Shown piece after piece: positions 17,283 through 24,025 of a stretch of DNA of 24,025 nucleotides (the stretch's first letter is position 1; each line of letters starts with the position of its first letter). The stretch spans positions 1-24,025 of the forward strand of contig JAIUMB010000010.1 in assembly GCA_022565745.1 (NCBI GenBank), written 5' to 3'. The notes beneath the pieces are model-generated. The model saw only the letters and a list, made by a program, of their open reading frames with translations. It was not told the DNA's origin and searched no databases. A program made the translations under genes and the position numbers. Source of the DNA: Cryomorphaceae bacterium (GTDB taxonomy: Bacteria; Bacteroidota; Bacteroidia; Flavobacteriales; Schleiferiaceae).

Positions 17283-17326
17283 TCATTGAGAAGCGCAGAG
17301 GACACAGAGGTTTCGCTAAAGCGAAG
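17283..17326. repeat. REP-like intergenic element with a small palindrome
   Basis: The words GCGCAGAG, GACACAGAGG and the perfect inverted repeat TTCGCT-AA-AGCGAA (17312-17325) sit together just after the YceI gene. Strings of the GCAGAGGACACAGAGG kind recur between genes in many bacterial genomes as short degenerate repeats, and this could be one copy. No second copy lies in the window, so repeat status rests on recall. Confidence 0.4.
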
Positions 17327-17400
17327 GGATCAATTACATAGGGCTCTCGTTTAGTTAAGGCATTTTTTAATGCGTTTGCCCTGCATTACCCCACTTTTAG

Positions 17401-17432
17401 TTTGTATAAAAAAGAAAAAACAAGTACATTTG
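17401..17432 (+). promoter_or_regulatory. strong promoter of the small basic repeat protein, TTTG-N20-TACATTTG
   Basis: TTTG (17401-17404) and TACATTTG (17425-17432) are 20 bases apart, a full match to TTTG-N19-21-TAnnTTTG. This is one of the two best promoters of the window. Transcription would start near 17439, about 60 bases before the ATG at 17499. Confidence 0.7.
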
Positions 17433-17498
17433 AGGTCATAATCAAATTTGAATCAACCAAACAGCAATCGTAAAAACGATCTTGTAAATCAGCGTTAA

Positions 17499-17732
17499 AT
17501 GGCAAATAGTTACTACAAGAAAAACAAGGAAAAAATTCTGAAGAAACTTAAAGAACGCTATCAGAAAGACAAGGAATTTAGAGAAAACGCCCGAAAAGCA
17601 TACCGAGAAAAGTATCAAAATGACCCAGAATACCGAAAAAAAACCAAGGAACGGGCAAGAGATCGTTATCACACGGATGAAGAATACCGACAAGCAACCA
17701 TTGAGCGCTCGAGAAGAAGATACAGAAAATAA
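17499..17732 (+). CDS. small, highly basic 18-residue-repeat protein
   Basis: A 77-residue protein, mostly Lys, Arg, Glu, Tyr and Asp, with a strongly basic net charge and no signal peptide or membrane segment. After an N-terminal YYKKNKEKILKKL it is built of three tandem 18-residue units beginning at about residues 18, 36 and 54, each of the form (R/K)-x-(R/K)-Y-x-x-D-x-E-(F/Y)-R followed by a charged half, then a partial fourth unit RRRYRK. The pattern predicts one long charged helix, suited to binding nucleic acid or another acidic polymer (inference). The units differ at DNA level, so the repeat is old or kept by selection. A near-perfect promoter 67 bases upstream argues that it is a true gene. 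Family is not recognised with confidence. Confidence 0.7.
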   Translation: MANSYYKKNKEKILKKLKERYQKDKEFRENARKAYREKYQNDPEYRKKTKERARDRYHTDEEYRQATIERSRRRYRK

Positions 17733-17801
17733 ATGATGAATCAGCTTTTACACCATTCACAACTGTATCAATAATACAATCTAATGTTTGTTTTTTACAT
17801 A

Positions 17802-17822
17802 GGTAAAAATTGCGCTTTTACC
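17802..17822. other. inverted repeat GGTAAAA-N7-TTTTACC
   Basis: Perfect 7-base arms around the loop ATTGCGC, lying between the small basic gene (70 bases after its stop) and the promoter of the next gene. No T-run follows on the plus strand, so it is not a standard terminator. It could still end or protect the upstream transcript, or act as an operator for the gene at 17915. Confidence 0.45.
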
Positions 17823-17888
17823 AGTGATAGATGTTAAAAAACAACGTGGTTTTCTAATACGCACACACAAAATCATACAACTTCGCGT

Positions 17889-17896
17889 TATCTTTG
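17889..17896 (+). promoter_or_regulatory. possible -7 box of the type IX cargo gene, TATCTTTG
   Basis: TATCTTTG matches TAnnTTTG and ends 18 bases before the ATG at 17915. No TTG is found at the -33 place. Confidence 0.45.
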
Positions 17897-17914
17897 TAGA
17901 AGGGTAACAAACAT

Positions 17915-20179
17915 ATGTGCATGCACTACTTATTTCGTAGATGGTTTCGCGTCCCATTAGCCGTTGTCATCACTGTATTTTCGGCTTTTGGAGGATATGC
18001 TTATGGCCATTTTTCCAATGATATGAATAATGATTTCTATCGTTATAACAACGTAAATTCTTACAAATTAATCAATTTTTATGAGGGTTCATTGGAAAGT
18101 GCTTCTCCTGAAGTGTTAAAATTAATGCCACCGCAACCGGAAAATTGCGATGGTGAACCCGAATTGGTCTGCGTCTCCCGAGTGCCCAATAGCAATGATG
18201 TAGAAATTACCATTTTTCCCTCTACAGATACCGGTACAATATTTAATTTTTACGTCGTGGAGTCAAGCCCCACCGGCGTAGGCGGTTTTGCACCCATCGA
18301 CACCATTAACGATTATGACCCTGGTATAATAACCTTGACGCTAGCAAGTTTTCCTCAGTATTTTAGATTTAGAGCCGTTACCGATAACGGATGTTTATCT
18401 GACCCTTCGAACGTGGTGGGTACACTTGATCTAGATTTGACCGTTAGACCCATTGGAATGATTAGTAGGGATACCGCTGAACTCAATTGGAACAATCCTC
18501 GCCCCAATGATCCAACGGATATATTATACACCGTTGAAATGGAATTACCCGCCGGTAGTAATGCTTGGAACCCCATCGCACAAACAACGGATCTCAATCT
18601 GTTTCAACACGTAGGTGTATGCGAAATGGACGTCAATTTTCGCATCACATACGAGTCTTTTAACAGCGATTCAACCTTTAATTGCACCAACTTTTCCAAC
18701 ATAGAAGGCGATGAGTTTACCAATGAATCCAATAGAGACACCATTGATATAAACTTTGTATCTGTCGATGCCAACGGACGTTCCATCATTGATTTTAATC
18801 CTTCAAACTCTGGTGATGTGGTGGAGTATTACATATTGTATTTCAACACCACAACTGGTAGTTGGGACATCATTGATACGGTTGGAGCGCTTGGCGCCTA
18901 CACCTGGCCGGCCTCGTTAGCGGATACCCGGCCAGAGCGTTTTCGAGTTATATCCATCGACAGCTGTGGGAATTTGAGTAGTGATCAAGTGGTAACACCA
19001 CATCGAACCATGTTTTTAGAATCAGATTTTGATTTTTGTGGCGATGAAAACACCATCACGTGGACGCCTTACGAAGGATGGGGAGGCAACTTGGTGGGGT
19101 ACGAACTGCGCGCAGATATCGATGACCCGATACTGGGTATGCAAAATGATGTTTTACTTTATTCGGGAACCAATACCCAGTTTGTGCAAACCGACATCAT
19201 AGATGGGGCGGAATATTGTTATCGTGTTATCGCCATACATACCGATAGTATATTTAGCTTATCCAATGAGATATGTGTCAATCCGGCCGAGCAAAACCCA
19301 ACGGAAATGTTATACATCGCCGAAATCCGTCCTCGGGGAGATGGCGTGCGAATCATTGGCTTTGGAGATGGTGATGCAAACGCCGATGACATTCTTATTC
19401 AACGTGGACCAACAAGAAATGGCCCTTTTAGCACCATTGGACAAGTAAAAATGCCGAGAAATCCGCCGTTTAGATTTACTTATGTGGATTACAGTGTGGA
19501 TTTTGATGACGGCCCTTTTTACTACCAATTGGTGGCTGTAGACAGCTGTAATTTTACAGATACAGCATCCAATGTGGTCAATACCATTTTGGTAAATGCA
19601 GAATCCCGCTCTAACGAACAAAACATCGTTACTTGGAACAGCTTTATTGGCTACCAAGGAGGCGTTAGTCGTTACGTATTATCTCGTTCTACCGGGCCAA
19701 ATGCTGGCTTTAGTGTTGTTGACGACAATATTGATCCCAATGATACCATTTACATTGATCATTTAGGAAATAATTCCAACGATGCATCAAGATTTTGCTA
19801 TCGGATAGAGGCTGTAGAAGGTCAAAACACCTTAGATATTCCTGAAAATTTAAAACCTTTTGTCAGCAGAAGTAATTTTGCTTGTGTCGTACAAACAACC
19901 AAGCTTTTGGTGCCAAATGCCTTTAGTCCGGCTTCTTCTGTAGAGAAGAATAAAGTATTTGGTATTGGCAACCGATATGTAGACTTTGATAGATTCAGAA
20001 TGACAATCATTAACCGTTTTGGTCAAGTGGTATTTGAAACACAAAACCCAGATGAACACTGGGATGGCACCTATAATGGCCAAGAAGCACCGACGGGCGT
20101 ATACTCGTATATCATTCAATATCGATCGGTGGATTCAAAAGCTGAAGATATGATTGGAACGGTGACGCTGTATCGATAA
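17915..20179 (+). CDS. type IX secretion cargo with FnIII-like domains and gliding-type C-terminal domain
   Basis: Large exported protein of 754 residues. A basic start and hydrophobic stretch (VPLAVVITVFSAFGGYAYG) form the Sec signal; the ATG at 17921 is an alternative start. The middle is a chain of about five FnIII-like beta sandwiches, marked by repeating strands such as FRFRAVTDNGC (about 149), FRVISIDSCG (343), YCYRVIAIHTD (434), FYYQLVAVDSC (535) and FCYRIEAVEG (627). The last 91 residues (664-754) begin LLVPNAFSP and contain INRFGQVVFE, WDGTYNGQ and APTGVYSYII: the gliding-associated C-terminal domain (CHU_C/TIGR04131 type), a type B signal for type IX secretion. The protein should end up on the surface or be released. 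No catalytic domain was seen, so adhesion or structural use is likely. Its stop is 4 bases from the convergent barrel gene. Confidence 0.93.
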   Translation: MCMHYLFRRWFRVPLAVVITVFSAFGGYAYGHFSNDMNNDFYRYNNVNSYKLINFYEGSLESASPEVLKLMPPQPENCDGEPELVCVSRVPNSNDVEITIFPSTDTGTIFNFYVVESSPTGVGGFAPIDTINDYDPGIITLTLASFPQYFRFRAVTDNGCLSDPSNVVGTLDLDLTVRPIGMISRDTAELNWNNPRPNDPTDILYTVEMELPAGSNAWNPIAQTTDLNLFQHVGVCEMDVNFRITYESFNSDSTFNCTNFSNIEGDEFTNESNRDTIDINFVSVDANGRSIIDFNPSNSGDVVEYYILYFNTTTGSWDIIDTVGALGAYTWPASLADTRPERFRVISIDSCGNLSSDQVVTPHRTMFLESDFDFCGDENTITWTPYEGWGGNLVGYELRADIDDPILGMQNDVLLYSGTNTQFVQTDIIDGAEYCYRVIAIHTDSIFSLSNEICVNPAEQNPTEMLYIAEIRPRGDGVRIIGFGDGDANADDILIQRGPTRNGPFSTIGQVKMPRNPPFRFTYVDYSVDFDDGPFYYQLVAVDSCNFTDTASNVVNTILVNAESRSNEQNIVTWNSFIGYQGGVSRYVLSRSTGPNAGFSVVDDNIDPNDTIYIDHLGNNSNDASRFCYRIEAVEGQNTLDIPENLKPFVSRSNFACVVQTTKLLVPNAFSPASSVEKNKVFGIGNRYVDFDRFRMTIINRFGQVVFETQNPDEHWDGTYNGQEAPTGVYSYIIQYRSVDSKAEDMIGTVTLYR

Positions 20180-20183
20180 CCAT

Positions 20184-21260
20184 TTAAAAAGATACACAAG
20201 CCGCGACAGTAAATGCTAAATTTTCGTAAGACTGTGTTGGTAAAGGAAAAACACTACCTGGGGCCAACTGAGCTTGTGTAAAAGCCCTTTCTATTTCACC
20301 GTCCAAATATCTCACTTCAGCCCTTAACGTTAGTCCTTTTCTGGGCATGTAATCTATATTAAAGGATGTTCCCCATACACTGAGCGATCGCTCAGTTAAA
20401 GGCATGGTTTCAATTTCAGGCGACATAAAATTGATCGATTGATCGCGTACATACTCACCTCTAACAGCCGCCGCCCAGGTTTTAGAAAATTCTTTTCGAA
20501 TGATTAAATGTGGCATATGAATGGGTGATCCCCCCCACTGTATATTATCGTAGCCCAAAAACCACTGCCAAGAATTCAAAGCATGCTTAAACGTAAAACC
20601 ATTGATCATCCCATTAACAGGGTCCATTAACCCGCCACGATCATTGGCATAAAGAAAGTGATACCTCAATTGAACCTTATCAGATCCTAAGCGAAAGCGA
20701 AACATTGCAGCAGGATGACTGCTCTGAGCGTGTCTGGTAACCGTCTCCCAACCGTTAATAATAGCGCCTTCTAATTTAATCACCCCTGTTCTGTCTTCCC
20801 AACGGGTTCTCAAACCCGTTAAAAAGTAAGGGGTGTTTTCCGCCACTAGGCTTCTTGTTAACGTTGGATTTTCAGCGCCTTTAATTACTTCCATGCCTAT
20901 ACCGCTTTCAAAAATCCCCACATCAAAAGAAAATTGTTTGTAATCGGTTCCCACATATGCTTGAGCCAATGGAAGTGCCCAATTGGGTTCATGGGCCATG
21001 ATGGCACCGGCATACGAACCAAACATCAAATCCAAACGCGCTCTAACACCCTTAGACGCATACTTAGTTTCTAAAATGGCCACGTTGGGCGCAATGGTAT
21101 TATTGAGATTGTGATTGTAAAACCACAAGTCTCTCGTGCTATTGTCATTGCTAAAATCACTCGTAAAATAAATTTCTGAGTATCCGGAAAACGATAATTG
21201 GCCTTGCAACATCAATGGAGTAACAAAAATGAGCAATATCTTAAAAAATGTATGATTCAT
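20184..21260 (-). CDS. outer-membrane beta-barrel protein, porin-like
   Basis: 358 residues with a signal peptide (ILLIFVTPLMLQG, cut before QLSFSGYSE) and then alternating polar/hydrophobic strands rich in Tyr, Trp and Phe, ending in a terminal Phe (AACVSF). These are hallmarks of an outer-membrane barrel. The sequence order (SGYSEIYFTSDF, short turns with Asn and Asp, LTLRAEVRYLDGE near the end) resembles the BBP2 (OmpL-like) putative porin family, but the assignment is tentative. About 14-16 strands would fit. It lies 48 bases after rpiB on the same strand with no clear promoter between, so co-transcription is likely though no shared function is evident. Substrate is unknown. Confidence 0.8.
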   Translation of the reverse strand: MNHTFFKILLIFVTPLMLQGQLSFSGYSEIYFTSDFSNDNSTRDLWFYNHNLNNTIAPNVAILETKYASKGVRARLDLMFGSYAGAIMAHEPNWALPLAQAYVGTDYKQFSFDVGIFESGIGMEVIKGAENPTLTRSLVAENTPYFLTGLRTRWEDRTGVIKLEGAIINGWETVTRHAQSSHPAAMFRFRLGSDKVQLRYHFLYANDRGGLMDPVNGMINGFTFKHALNSWQWFLGYDNIQWGGSPIHMPHLIIRKEFSKTWAAAVRGEYVRDQSINFMSPEIETMPLTERSLSVWGTSFNIDYMPRKGLTLRAEVRYLDGEIERAFTQAQLAPGSVFPLPTQSYENLAFTVAACVSF

Positions 21261-21308
21261 GCCAATAAGTTTTAATACTCAGAAAAAGAGGTTTTTATTC
21301 GATTTTTA

Positions 21309-21752
21309 TCACATACAAATTTTATCCACTCGCCTTTCGTGACGACCGCCTTCAAAAGTAGTATTGGCAAAGGTTTTTACAATATCCAAAGCCAGTTCTT
21401 TAGATATAAAACGAGCAGGAAGAGCAAGAACATTTGCGTTGTTATGTTGACGTGCCAATTCAGCTAAATCTACCCTCCAGCAAAGTGCCGAACGAATGTT
21501 CTGGTGCTTGTTGACGGTCATATTGATGCCATTACCGCTTCCACAAATCGCTATTCCCCAGTCTGCCTTTGCCGATTCAACCGCCTCAGCCATCGGATGC
21601 GCCACATCGGGATAGTCCATACTGTCTTCAGAATTGGTACCAAAATCAATAAATATTAGTGTATCTTTGAAGGCGTTTTTGATGGCTTCCTTAAGCTGAT
21701 ATCCAGCGTGATCTGCTGAAATTGCGACGGTTGTTTGGTTTTTAATGCTCAT
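21309..21752 (-). CDS. rpiB: ribose 5-phosphate isomerase B
   Basis: Cytoplasmic enzyme of the pentose phosphate pathway interconverting ribose 5-phosphate and ribulose 5-phosphate (some relatives use allose 6-phosphate). The ATG at 21752 gives a 147-residue protein of normal family size; an upstream ATG at 21782 would add ten residues in the leader. Landmarks are ISADHAGYQLK (11-21, with Asp13 and His14), FGTNSEDSMDYPDVA (37-51), AICGSGNGINM with the catalytic Cys70 (68-78), ARQHNNANVLAL (around His103) and FEGGRHERRVDKI near the end. It is the first gene of a probable pair with the barrel gene. The leader holds two dyads (see 21769-21816). Confidence 0.95.
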   Translation of the reverse strand: MSIKNQTTVAISADHAGYQLKEAIKNAFKDTLIFIDFGTNSEDSMDYPDVAHPMAEAVESAKADWGIAICGSGNGINMTVNKHQNIRSALCWRVDLAELARQHNNANVLALPARFISKELALDIVKTFANTTFEGGRHERRVDKICM

Positions 21753-21768
21753 TTGTTGTACTTGTTTG

Positions 21769-21786
21769 AAGGTTATTGACAACCTT
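21769..21786. promoter_or_regulatory. inverted repeat AAGGTT-N6-AACCTT in the rpiB leader
   Basis: Six-base arms (21769-21774 and 21781-21786) around ATTGAC, 17 bases upstream of the rpiB start codon. In the rpiB mRNA it would fold into a short hairpin next to the ribosome-binding area. Confidence 0.4.
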
Positions 21787-21800
21787 TGAAAATTAAATTA

Positions 21801-21816
21801 ACATTCTTGAGAATGT
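21801..21816. promoter_or_regulatory. operator-like dyad ACATTCT-TG-AGAATGT
   Basis: Perfect 7-base arms with a 2-base centre, about 50 bases upstream of the rpiB start and just downstream of its likely transcription start. Tight symmetry and the short centre suit a dimeric regulator; a hairpin is less likely with a 2-base loop. The regulator is not known. Confidence 0.5.
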
Positions 21817-21834
21817 ATGGTGAATAACTAATCA

Positions 21835-21842
21835 CAAATTTA
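21835..21842 (-). promoter_or_regulatory. possible -7 box of rpiB, TAAATTTG
   Basis: On the minus strand this reads TAAATTTG, matching TAnnTTTG. No TTG is found at the -33 place. Transcription would begin near 21829, giving a leader of about 77 bases that includes both dyads. Confidence 0.4.
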
Positions 21843-22025
21843 CCTTGCATAATTGAAATACCATAGCTATTTGCGCCTTTTTACGCTCGTATGCAACTTT
21901 ATTTTCATTTACTTTTTCACACGTTGTTTCTTGTTTATTGACAATCAAAATGACCATTCAGCCAATAATAAAATTAACGCCGGGATGTTTAAACTTTATT
22001 TTTAAGATTTGTTGATTAACTTTAC

Positions 22026-22055
22026 TTGAATTTGAAAATTAAGGTATTACTTTTG
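22026..22055 (+). promoter_or_regulatory. promoter of the MORN-type repeat gene, TTG-N19-TACTTTTG
   Basis: TTG (22026-22028) and TACTTTTG (22048-22055) are 19 bases apart, a good consensus match. Transcription would start near 22062, about 95 bases before the ATG at 22156. Confidence 0.6.
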
Positions 22056-22155
22056 TTGTCAATGTTAATAACCCGTGTATAACGTTTAATAAATGACTTT
22101 AACAAAAATCACCAATAAACTTTTTACACAGAACTAACAGCCTATATATACCACC

Positions 22156-23730
22156 ATGATTGAATTTTTTTTAAAAAGAAAAAATACATTATATAGAATA
22201 GTTTGTTTACAACTATTTATTTTCACTGGAATGCTGTCTGCTCAAAATTCTGACAGCCTAGAATATGTGAAATTTTATCATCCCAATGGAGAGATAGCCA
22301 GTGAAGGAACTTTGCGCAATGGTGTGCCTGATGGATACTGGAAATCTTATCACGTCAACGGAAACATTAAATCCGAAGGCAATAGATATAATGAAGCATT
22401 GGATAGCTTGTGGAAGTTTTACAATGAGAATGGCGAACTCTACGTCTCTATCACTTATAAAGATGACGTCAAGCAAGGACCTAGAACTACTTATTCTGAA
22501 GGCTTAAAAATCAAACAAGAACAATTTGAAAAGAACCAATTACACGGTTTAACCACGTATTTCTACCCCAATGGTGATGTAAAGAAAACGGTTCCTTTTG
22601 AAGAAGGAAAAGAGCAAGGCATGGGGTATGAGTATGATGAAGAGGGATTGATAATAACGTTATTAACCTATAAATCAGGCGTATTAACAAAGAAGAGAAA
22701 CATAAACAGACGAGATGATGATGGCAATAAGCAGGGCATTTGGATGACCTTTCACAAGAATATGCGCATTGAGGTCGAAGGCAATTATACGGATAATCTC
22801 AAAAATGGCTTTTTCAAATACTACACCCGAACAGGTAATCTAATCAAAACAGAACGTTGGATCATGGGGGTTCTTCAAGAGCCAGATGCCACAACTGAAA
22901 AGATGGAAATCCGAAGAACATTAGATCCCAATACCGGTCACATCAGTAACGTTGGTCCATATTTACAAGGTAAAAAAGAAGGGGTACACCGCGAATACGA
23001 CGAAGAAGGAAATGTAATAGGTGGAGGTATTTACTCATTAGGACAAATTCTCGCCGAAGGCATTACCGATGATTTAGGTCGACGACAAAAGCATTGGAAA
23101 TTTTACTACCAAACTGGAGAATTAAAAGAAGAGGGTGGCTATTTAGATGGAAAACGACACGGAAATTGGAAGTATTATTTTATTGATGGGGGCATTGAAC
23201 AAGAAGGAAGATTCAATAGAGATAAACCTGATGGTCTTTGGACTTGGTATCACGACAATGGTGAAGTGTGGCGCGAAGAAGAATACATGCGTGGTTTACG
23301 AGATGGTCCATTCAAAGAAATGGATAAGGAGGGCAATGTTATTGCCAAAGGAAATTATGCTGAAGGCTATCGCGATGGAGACTGGTTTTACGAAGTTGGA
23401 AACGTTCGAAAAATTGGAAAGTATTTCGACGGGGAATTACACGGGAAATGGAACCACTATTTTACCTCTAACGACCAACTGCGTTTCAACGGAAATTATA
23501 TCAATGGTATGCGCGAAGGAAAGCATACGTGGTATTACGACAATGGACAAGTCGAAATGCGAGGTAAATATTCTGGCGGTTTAAAAGAGGGCATTTGGGA
23601 TTTTTTCAATAGAAAAGGTTTTAAATACTTAACCATAACCTTTAAAAATAACATTGAAGTAGAGTACAACGGTAGTAAAATTACCTATGGAAAAAGATAC
23701 GATAAACGGCTGGAAGAAGCTGAGCAGTAA
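22156..23730 (+). CDS. secreted MORN-type (YwqK/MORN_2) repeat protein
   Basis: 524-residue exported protein. A charged N-terminus and the hydrophobic LQLFIFTGMLSAQ form a signal peptide, cut near residue 30. Almost the whole mature part is a string of about 22-24-residue beta-hairpin repeats of the form Y-x-x-N/G-G-E/N-x-x-x-E-G-x-Y-x-x-G-x-x-x-G-x-W-x-x-Y, for example FYHPNGEIASEG, YHVNGNIKSEG, KFYYQTGELKEEGGYLDG and WTWYHDNGEVWREEEYMRG. Such repeats (MORN_2, also called toxin-antitoxin YwqK repeats) make an elongated beta sheet used for protein or surface contacts. No catalytic domain is seen. The last 44 bases overlap the next gene, so co-expression with a NUDIX hydrolase is expected, though a functional link is unclear. 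Confidence 0.88.
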   Translation: MIEFFLKRKNTLYRIVCLQLFIFTGMLSAQNSDSLEYVKFYHPNGEIASEGTLRNGVPDGYWKSYHVNGNIKSEGNRYNEALDSLWKFYNENGELYVSITYKDDVKQGPRTTYSEGLKIKQEQFEKNQLHGLTTYFYPNGDVKKTVPFEEGKEQGMGYEYDEEGLIITLLTYKSGVLTKKRNINRRDDDGNKQGIWMTFHKNMRIEVEGNYTDNLKNGFFKYYTRTGNLIKTERWIMGVLQEPDATTEKMEIRRTLDPNTGHISNVGPYLQGKKEGVHREYDEEGNVIGGGIYSLGQILAEGITDDLGRRQKHWKFYYQTGELKEEGGYLDGKRHGNWKYYFIDGGIEQEGRFNRDKPDGLWTWYHDNGEVWREEEYMRGLRDGPFKEMDKEGNVIAKGNYAEGYRDGDWFYEVGNVRKIGKYFDGELHGKWNHYFTSNDQLRFNGNYINGMREGKHTWYYDNGQVEMRGKYSGGLKEGIWDFFNRKGFKYLTITFKNNIEVEYNGSKITYGKRYDKRLEEAEQ

Positions 23731-24025
23731 ATGCGAATACGATAATCCTTGGATAAGTGTTTTTCATGAAGATGTGATCAACCCCAATGGTGGACACAAT
23801 ATTTACGGTAGAATACATTTCAAGCACGTGGCCATTGGTATATTGCCAATCGATGATGAAGAACACACCTGGTTGGTTGGTCAGCATAGATATCCTTTAA
23901 ATACTTATTCTTGGGAAATACCTGAAGGAGGTGCGCCCTTAAACGAAGACCCTTTAGAAGCAGCTAAGAGAGAATTATCAGAAGAAGTTAATTTAAAAGC
24001 TGAACATTGGACATGTATTCAAAAG
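23687..24025 (+). CDS. NUDIX hydrolase, 3' end outside the window
   Basis: The first 113 codons of a plus-strand gene, open to the last base. The ATG at 23687 lies inside the MORN-type gene in another frame (44-base overlap); the protein starts MEKDTINGWKKLSSKCEYDN. The region VAIGILPIDDEEHTWLVGQ and then YSWEIPEGG (74-82) lead into the Nudix box: Gly81, Glu87, Arg95-Glu96-Leu, Glu99-Glu100, fitting Gx5Ex7REUxEE. The second Gly of the box is Asn102. These enzymes need Mg2+ and cleave nucleoside diphosphates linked to another group; the EIPEGG lead-in resembles ADP-ribose or nucleotide-sugar pyrophosphatases. Substrate cannot be fixed from the part seen. Confidence 0.88.
   Translation, partial: MEKDTINGWKKLSSKCEYDNPWISVFHEDVINPNGGHNIYGRIHFKHVAIGILPIDDEEHTWLVGQHRYPLNTYSWEIPEGGAPLNEDPLEAAKRELSEEVNLKAEHWTCIQK

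Larger units (their letters stand above)
21753..22155. other. divergent regulatory region between rpiB and the MORN-type gene
   Basis: AT-rich and without a gene. It holds the rpiB -7 box and two dyads on the left side, and the promoter of the MORN-type gene at 22026-22055 with a leader of about 95 bases. Nothing else was recognised between 21863 and 22025. Confidence 0.7.

Overview
The window looks like a chromosomal segment of a Bacteroidota bacterium, most likely of the flavobacterial side of the phylum. Four things point there: an LpxC-FabZ fusion, a secreted protein with a type IX secretion (gliding-type) C-terminal domain, a GWxTD lipoprotein next to rlmB, and many upstream sites of the form TAnnTTTG, several with a TTG/TTTG 19-20 bases further upstream. 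That is the Bacteroidota housekeeping promoter. Little or no Shine-Dalgarno sequence is seen before starts. No rRNA, tRNA, CRISPR array, transposase or phage gene was found.

Layout. 1-617 is AT-rich leader with one good promoter. 618-8134 is one plus-strand run of eight genes: GWxTD lipoprotein, rlmB, lpxD, lpxC-fabZ, lpxA, a lone ABC ATPase, efp (own promoter) and a second LpxD-like acyltransferase. It holds the early lipid A steps plus one fatty-acid dehydratase. 8135-8323 is a convergent gap with two different hexanucleotide arrays. 8324-11344 is a divergent pair: an AbgT-family transporter and a secreted M28 peptidase. 11432-15604 (minus) holds an SCO1/SenC copper protein and secA. 15841-17732 (plus) has a secreted orphan protein, a YceI-family protein and a small, very basic repeat protein. 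17915-20179 is a type IX secretion cargo with FnIII-like domains, ending 4 bases from a convergent outer-membrane barrel gene that follows rpiB on the minus strand. 22156-24025 (plus) is a secreted MORN-type repeat protein overlapping a NUDIX hydrolase cut by the window edge.

How the genes work together. LpxA, LpxC and LpxD carry UDP-GlcNAc through the first three lipid A steps. FabZ, fused to LpxC, serves fatty-acid elongation and so balances phospholipid against lipid A. SecA exports the many signal-peptide proteins here, including the type IX cargo, the barrel and the lipoprotein. The AbgT/M28 pair may form a small scavenging unit (inference).

The least ordinary parts are: the paired hexamer arrays at 8135-8320, each phased to give an in-frame stop every second codon past the gene beside it; the lone ABC ATPase lacking a recognisable Q-loop glutamine inside the lipid A operon; the diverged second LpxD; and the small 18-residue-repeat protein behind a near-perfect promoter. 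I see no clear multi-gene defence or biosynthetic system that would count as wholly new.
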